A DNA stretch of 34,213 nt from Flavobacteriales bacterium. Lineage in GTDB: Bacteria > Bacteroidota > Bacteroidia > Flavobacteriales_D > Crocinitomicaceae. How positions within the stretch are numbered: position 1 is the first letter of the stretch; each line of letters begins with the position of its first letter. Under the pieces are notes generated by a model that saw only the letters and a program-made list of their open reading frames with translations, did not search any database and had not been told where the DNA came from. The stretch lies in the NCBI GenBank assembly GCA_947453715.1, contig CANGHX010000009.1:1-34213 (forward strand), given 5' to 3'. Positions 29,796 to 34,213 of the stretch are shown here, piece by piece. Position numbers and translations under genes: made by a program.

Positions 29796-31190
29796 ATGAC
29801 AATTGTACCAAATTCAAAAATTGAGGAACAAAAAAATAAGGTTATTGGAAATCATCCAGAAGTAAAATTAGAAGCTCCATGTAAGATAAACGATGGTATT
29901 TTGTCGTTTTCTAAGAATGAGACTCTTGATAAAATAAAATTATTTGAAAATACAGATTTTACTTCTTGTTTTTTTATTCCTGCTTCAGGATCGGGTTCAA
30001 GAATGTTTCAATTCTTATTTGATTTTTTAGAAGAGCCAAATGAAGAGAATAGAGGACAAGTCGAACGTTTTTTAAATCATATTTCTGATTTTGCATTTTT
30101 TCAACAATTACCTATTTCAATTCGTAAAAAATTAAAAAATCACGATGTTGAATTAGATGAATTTGTTTCTTATTTATTGAATGGACACGGCATGGGGTAT
30201 GGTGATTTACCAAAAGGTTTAATTCCTTTCCATAAAAATGACCCGTTTATTTTGACTCCTTTTCAAGAACATGTTTTACAAGGTGCAAAAGTAATAGATG
30301 AAAATGTAAAATTTCACTTTACTGTTCAATCAAAATTTAAAGAGAAAATTGAACAAGTTATTCAAAACATTCAAGGTTTGACAGGTCAAGTATATAATAT
30401 CGAATTTTCTGAACAAGATCAAGCATCTAATGCTATTGCTTTCAAATTAGACGGTGAAGTTTGTATCAATGAAAAAAATGAAATATTAGAGCGTCCTGCT
30501 GGCCATGGAGCTTTATTAACTAATCTTAATGAAATTGATTCAGATTTAATTTTCATTAAAAACATTGATAATGTTCAACATATTTCAAAATCAAAAGAAA
30601 CAAGTGATACTTGGAAGTTTTTAGGAGGAATATTATTAGAATTTAAAAGAGAAGCAGGTAAAGTTTTTGAAAATCCGTCTTTAGAAGGGATCATTACATT
30701 GAACAAAAAATATCAAATCTATAATGAAGAATTGTTGAACAGATTGTCAATGAATGAATTGTTAGATCTATTAAATAGACCGGTTAGAGTTTGTGGAATG
30801 GTTCGAAACGAAGGTCAACCTGGAGGTGGTCCATTCTGGATTAATGATAATGGAGTCATTTCAAAACAAATCGTTGAGAAGTCTCAAATCACAATGCGTG
30901 GTGAACAATATAGATTAATGGTTCAAAGTAACTTCTTTAATCCTGTAATGATAGTTGCTTCTGGTAAAGATTTAAAAAACAACAAATTGGATTTAGAAAA
31001 TTACAAGGATGATTCCAAGTTTTTTCTGGTTAAAAAGAAATATAAAGGACAAGATATTCGATTTATTGAATTACCAGGATTATGGAATGGAAGTATGGCG
31101 CATTGGAATAGCTTATTCGTTGAAATCCCTTCAGATACATTTAGCCCTGTAAAAACAGTTTTAGATCTTTTAGATACAGCGCATATATAA
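29796..31190 (+). CDS. DUF4301 family protein
   Basis: FIPASGSGSRMFQFLFDFL (nucleotidyltransferase-like Gly loop), HGMGYGDLPKGLIPFHK, CGMVRNEGQPGGGPFWI typical of DUF4301. Confidence 0.85.
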   Translation: MTIVPNSKIEEQKNKVIGNHPEVKLEAPCKINDGILSFSKNETLDKIKLFENTDFTSCFFIPASGSGSRMFQFLFDFLEEPNEENRGQVERFLNHISDFAFFQQLPISIRKKLKNHDVELDEFVSYLLNGHGMGYGDLPKGLIPFHKNDPFILTPFQEHVLQGAKVIDENVKFHFTVQSKFKEKIEQVIQNIQGLTGQVYNIEFSEQDQASNAIAFKLDGEVCINEKNEILERPAGHGALLTNLNEIDSDLIFIKNIDNVQHISKSKETSDTWKFLGGILLEFKREAGKVFENPSLEGIITLNKKYQIYNEELLNRLSMNELLDLLNRPVRVCGMVRNEGQPGGGPFWINDNGVISKQIVEKSQITMRGEQYRLMVQSNFFNPVMIVASGKDLKNNKLDLENYKDDSKFFLVKKKYKGQDIRFIELPGLWNGSMAHWNSLFVEIPSDTFSPVKTVLDLLDTAHI

Positions 31191-31198
31191 GTTTGATA

Positions 31199-32158
31199 AT
31201 GAATTGGAAATTAAAATCATTTTTGAGTTTTAGTATATTCGTTTCTATATTATTATCTTCTTTTAGAAATAATGAAACGAAAACTGTTTCAAATCCGGTT
31301 TTTTATAAAACGGAGAATGTCATTGTTTTAGTTATTGATGGTCCACGTTTTTCCGAAACATTTGGTGATTCAACAAGAAAATACATTCCTCATTTGGCAA
31401 ATGATTTAGCACCAAAAGGTGTCTTATTAACAAATTTCAAAAATAATGGAACAACTACAACTGTTTCAGGACATGCTGCAATTACTTCAGGAGTTTATCA
31501 AAATTTAAAAAATAATGGTTTAGACTTCCCGAAAAACCCATCTTTTTTCCAGTATTATTTGAAAGAGAAACAACTTCCAAAAGATAAAGCTTGGATCATT
31601 TCGAGCAAAGGGAAATTAAATATCCTTTCAAACGCAAAAAAGAAAGAATGGAAAGATGTTTATTCTCCGATGTCATATTGTGGAATCAAAGGGTCTGGAA
31701 ATGGTTATGTTGGGGATGTAGAAACTTGGGGGGATGTTAAACGCATTATTTCAGACTACAAGCCTAATTTATTACTAATAAATCTTTTAAGTGTTGATGT
31801 TGCTGGTCATAATAACAATTGGGAAGGATATTTAGAAGCTTTGAAAAACACAGATAACTATGCGTTTGAATTGTGGAATCTTTTACAAAAAGATGAAAAA
31901 TACAAAGATAAAACAACATTGATTATCACAAATGATCATGGTCGACATTTAGATGGGCACAAAAATGGATTTGTTAGTCATGGTGATAAATGTGAAGGTT
32001 GTAAACATATCTATTGTATTGGATTAGGACCAGATTTCCAGGTTAATAATGTTTCAAATGAACCTTACGAATTGATAGATATCAGCCAAACAATCGCGAC
32101 TTTGCTTCAATTTCAGATGCCGACTTCAAAGGGAAAATTAATTAAGGATTTCTTTTAA
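31199..32158 (+). CDS. Alkaline phosphatase superfamily / type I phosphodiesterase-like secreted protein
   Basis: VIVLVIDGPRFSETFGDSTRKYIPHLANDLAPKGVLLTNF, TTTTVSGHAAITSG, LIITNDHGRHLDGHKNGFVSHGD. Confidence 0.8.
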   Translation: MNWKLKSFLSFSIFVSILLSSFRNNETKTVSNPVFYKTENVIVLVIDGPRFSETFGDSTRKYIPHLANDLAPKGVLLTNFKNNGTTTTVSGHAAITSGVYQNLKNNGLDFPKNPSFFQYYLKEKQLPKDKAWIISSKGKLNILSNAKKKEWKDVYSPMSYCGIKGSGNGYVGDVETWGDVKRIISDYKPNLLLINLLSVDVAGHNNNWEGYLEALKNTDNYAFELWNLLQKDEKYKDKTTLIITNDHGRHLDGHKNGFVSHGDKCEGCKHIYCIGLGPDFQVNNVSNEPYELIDISQTIATLLQFQMPTSKGKLIKDFF

Positions 32159-32159
32159 T

Positions 32160-32624
32160 TTATTTCTTTTCAATTCTTAAGCCTATTTCCATTGCTGAAG
32201 GTAAGCTTTTACTTGGGAATAATGATTCTATTTTATAGGTGTAGAGACCATCTTCTTTATATTTAATATTATCATTGATAAGATGTTCACTGTCCCAAAT
32301 TTCAAGTGCTGGTTCACCTTGGTATTCTCCATTATCATTAATAATCTTCAAATTTACTATTGTTGATTTTTCTTCATTTGAAGGTGATATTTCAGTTACT
32401 TTAACTTTAAATGATTTGTATTGAAATCCTTCAGTGAATCTAAATAGTAGAGTTGATTTGTAGGTCGCCTTTGAATCTTTTAAATCAAATTTAAAAGTCT
32501 TAATATCCTTGGTTAACCATTCCAAACCTGGTGACAACTGTTGATTTTCTTCAAAAACTACTTTTTTGGATTGACAACTGTATAAAACAGTTAAAAGAAT
32601 TGAAAGTGTAATAATTTTTTTCAT
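32160..32624 (-). CDS. Putative lipoprotein, unknown function
   Basis: MKKIITLSILLTVLYSCQSKK lipobox; 154 aa. Confidence 0.7.
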   Translation of the reverse strand: MKKIITLSILLTVLYSCQSKKVVFEENQQLSPGLEWLTKDIKTFKFDLKDSKATYKSTLLFRFTEGFQYKSFKVKVTEISPSNEEKSTIVNLKIINDNGEYQGEPALEIWDSEHLINDNIKYKEDGLYTYKIESLFPSKSLPSAMEIGLRIEKK

Positions 32625-32671
32625 GATACTTTTTATTATTTAAATCCAGTTATTTCTAAAAGTAACAAAAA

Positions 32672-32696
32672 AAGGTTGCCAAAAATTGACAACCTT
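32672..32696 (-). terminator. Rho-independent terminator of the 32717-33127 gene
   Basis: aaggttg ... caacctt stem with T-run on the minus strand, just 3' of the CDS. Confidence 0.75.
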
Positions 32697-32716
32697 CATA
32701 ATGTTTTATAATTATT

Positions 32717-33127
32717 TTAATGATTGGATGAAACTGGTTCTTCTAAAAATTCACCACATCCTATAAAGAATTGTGCATTTTCTGTAATCATGTAAGCTTT
32801 TCCTCTATTTAATCCTTCACCTAAATCGTGAAAACAAGGACAGCTTTCAGCACTTTCAGGATCAAAAAACTCCATAACCAACACGGCTGTTTTTCCATTT
32901 TCACCTTTCAATACCCATGATTCTGCAATATCTTTCGATGATCCTTCTGGACCAGGTTTGCTAACCAATGTATATGCGAATGAATTTTCCCCAACGTATA
33001 AAACTAAATTTTTCCCACCGTCATAATCCAAGGTCCAAGCAGGTTCTTGACCACTAGCTATAACTGATTGTGTTCTTCCTATTGAGGAAAAACCAATGAA
33101 TGCTGCAAAAAGAATAATTGATTTCAT
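32717..33127 (-). CDS. Small secreted protein (COG3650-like)
   Basis: Signal peptide; ASGQEPAWTLDYDGGKNLVLYVGENSFAY ... ESCPCFHDLG. Confidence 0.65.
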   Translation of the reverse strand: MKSIILFAAFIGFSSIGRTQSVIASGQEPAWTLDYDGGKNLVLYVGENSFAYTLVSKPGPEGSSKDIAESWVLKGENGKTAVLVMEFFDPESAESCPCFHDLGEGLNRGKAYMITENAQFFIGCGEFLEEPVSSNH

Positions 33128-33391
33128 GACCTTTGTTGTTTGTTGAGTTAATTTACGTATTTGAAATTGATATGTTTCATAATAAACGTGAAAATTATCA
33201 AAATCTTATTTTTGAGTCTTTAATTGGCTATTTGAATTAACATTCAAATGACGTAGAGATAATTTTGAATGATCAATCGAAAAATTAACCTAGTTAAATT
33301 GTATCATTATTGAGCTTTTATTGTGAATAATTCATTGATAAATAAATATAGGAATTAAATTGAATTCAATTGATTGAATTAACTTCGTAAT

Positions 33392-34213
33392 ATGAGAAAA
33401 TTAAGTACTTTTCATTATATTATTGTTGCTTTTTTATTGATTTCAACTTCGTTTGCATTGATTTCAAGCAAATCGAATTCGAAACAAAATAAAACTAAAA
33501 ATAAGCAACTAGATTCTTCAGAAACTTGGGCGAAAGAAAAATTAGCTTCTTTGTCGCTAGAAGAAAAAATAGGTCAATTCTTTATGGTTTCTGCCTATTC
33601 CAATCAAGGCGAACAACATTTAAAAGAAGTTGAAGGTCAAGTAGTCAATAATAAAGTTGGTGGAATTATCTTTTTTCAAGGTGAAAGAGATAATTTAGTT
33701 TCTTCAATCAATCGTTTTCAGCTTAAAAGTTCTGTTCCCTTGTTAATTGGATTAGATGCAGAGTGGGGAATACAGATGCGAATTTTTGGGGAACAACGTT
33801 TTCCATATGCATACACGATTGGCGCAGCTGATGATTTAGAATTAACAGAGCGAATTGGAGCAATGATGGCTCAAGAATGCAGAGAAGTTGGAATTCATAT
33901 GAATTTTTCACCCGTTGCTGATGTTAATAGTAATCCTGAAAATCCTGTGATTGGTTTCCGTTCATTTGGTGAGAATGCTCAAAAAGTTTCGGATCATGTT
34001 GTTGCAATGGTTAAAGGAATGGAAAAAAATGGTGTCCTAACAAGTATAAAACATTTTCAAGGACATGGATATACAGATAAAGATTCACATTTATAATTAA
34101 CAACAGTATCCTCAAGTTTAAAATCAATTAAAACAACTGATTTTAAACCATTTGAATCAGGAATTAAAGCTGGGTCAGGATCAGTTATGATTGGTCATTT
34201 AAATATTCCTGCC
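33392..34213 (+). pseudogene. Glycoside hydrolase family 3 (NagZ-like beta-N-acetylglucosaminidase), interrupted by an in-frame TAA at 34094-34096 and truncated by window edge
   Basis: GIIFFQGERDNLVSSINRFQ, LLIGLDAEWG, NFSPVADVNSNPENPVIGFRSFGE, KHFQGHGYTDKDSHL then TAA. The same frame continues LTTVSSSLKSIKTTDFKPFESGIKAGSGSVMIGHLNIPA for 39 codons with no further stop. Confidence 0.8.

Noticed and set aside
1-34213. Search for tRNA/rRNA genes, CRISPR arrays, transposases, toxin-antitoxin, phage or defence genes
   Set aside because: None recognised by eye; a tRNAscan-SE, Infernal and DefenseFinder run would be needed to exclude small or divergent cases.

Overview
AT-rich chromosomal window, most likely from a Bacteroidota/Flavobacteriales genome. 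That inference rests on T9SS C-terminal sorting sequence, DUF4290 and DUF4301 proteins, and TAnnTTTG-type promoters. About 35 mostly housekeeping genes are visible: purL, murA, a cystathionine beta-synthase/cysteine synthase-like gene, gcvT, lemA/TPM proteins, a PLP decarboxylase, an S41 peptidase, a ureohydrolase next to a SpeD-SpeE fusion, pepT, tag, a Hanks-type kinase with a SAM methyltransferase, DUF4301 and a GH3 gene. I saw no tRNA, rRNA, CRISPR array, prophage, transposase or defence island. The most notable points are: (i) a GH3 beta-N-acetylglucosaminidase-like gene interrupted by an in-frame TAA inside its conserved motif, with homologous coding sequence continuing in the same frame and nearby motif departures that could all be G:C>T:A changes; (ii) a MurA with Asp in place of the fosfomycin-target Cys; (iii) a SpeD-SpeE fusion translationally overlapping a ureohydrolase gene; (iv) a perfect 14-bp hairpin inside the 5' coding region of a substrate-binding-like protein that lacks a signal peptide; (v) a REP-like 16-bp inverted repeat at a divergent promoter region; (vi) a kinase with a degenerate glycine loop coupled to a methyltransferase by a TTGA overlap. 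I found no convincing wholly new multi-gene system.
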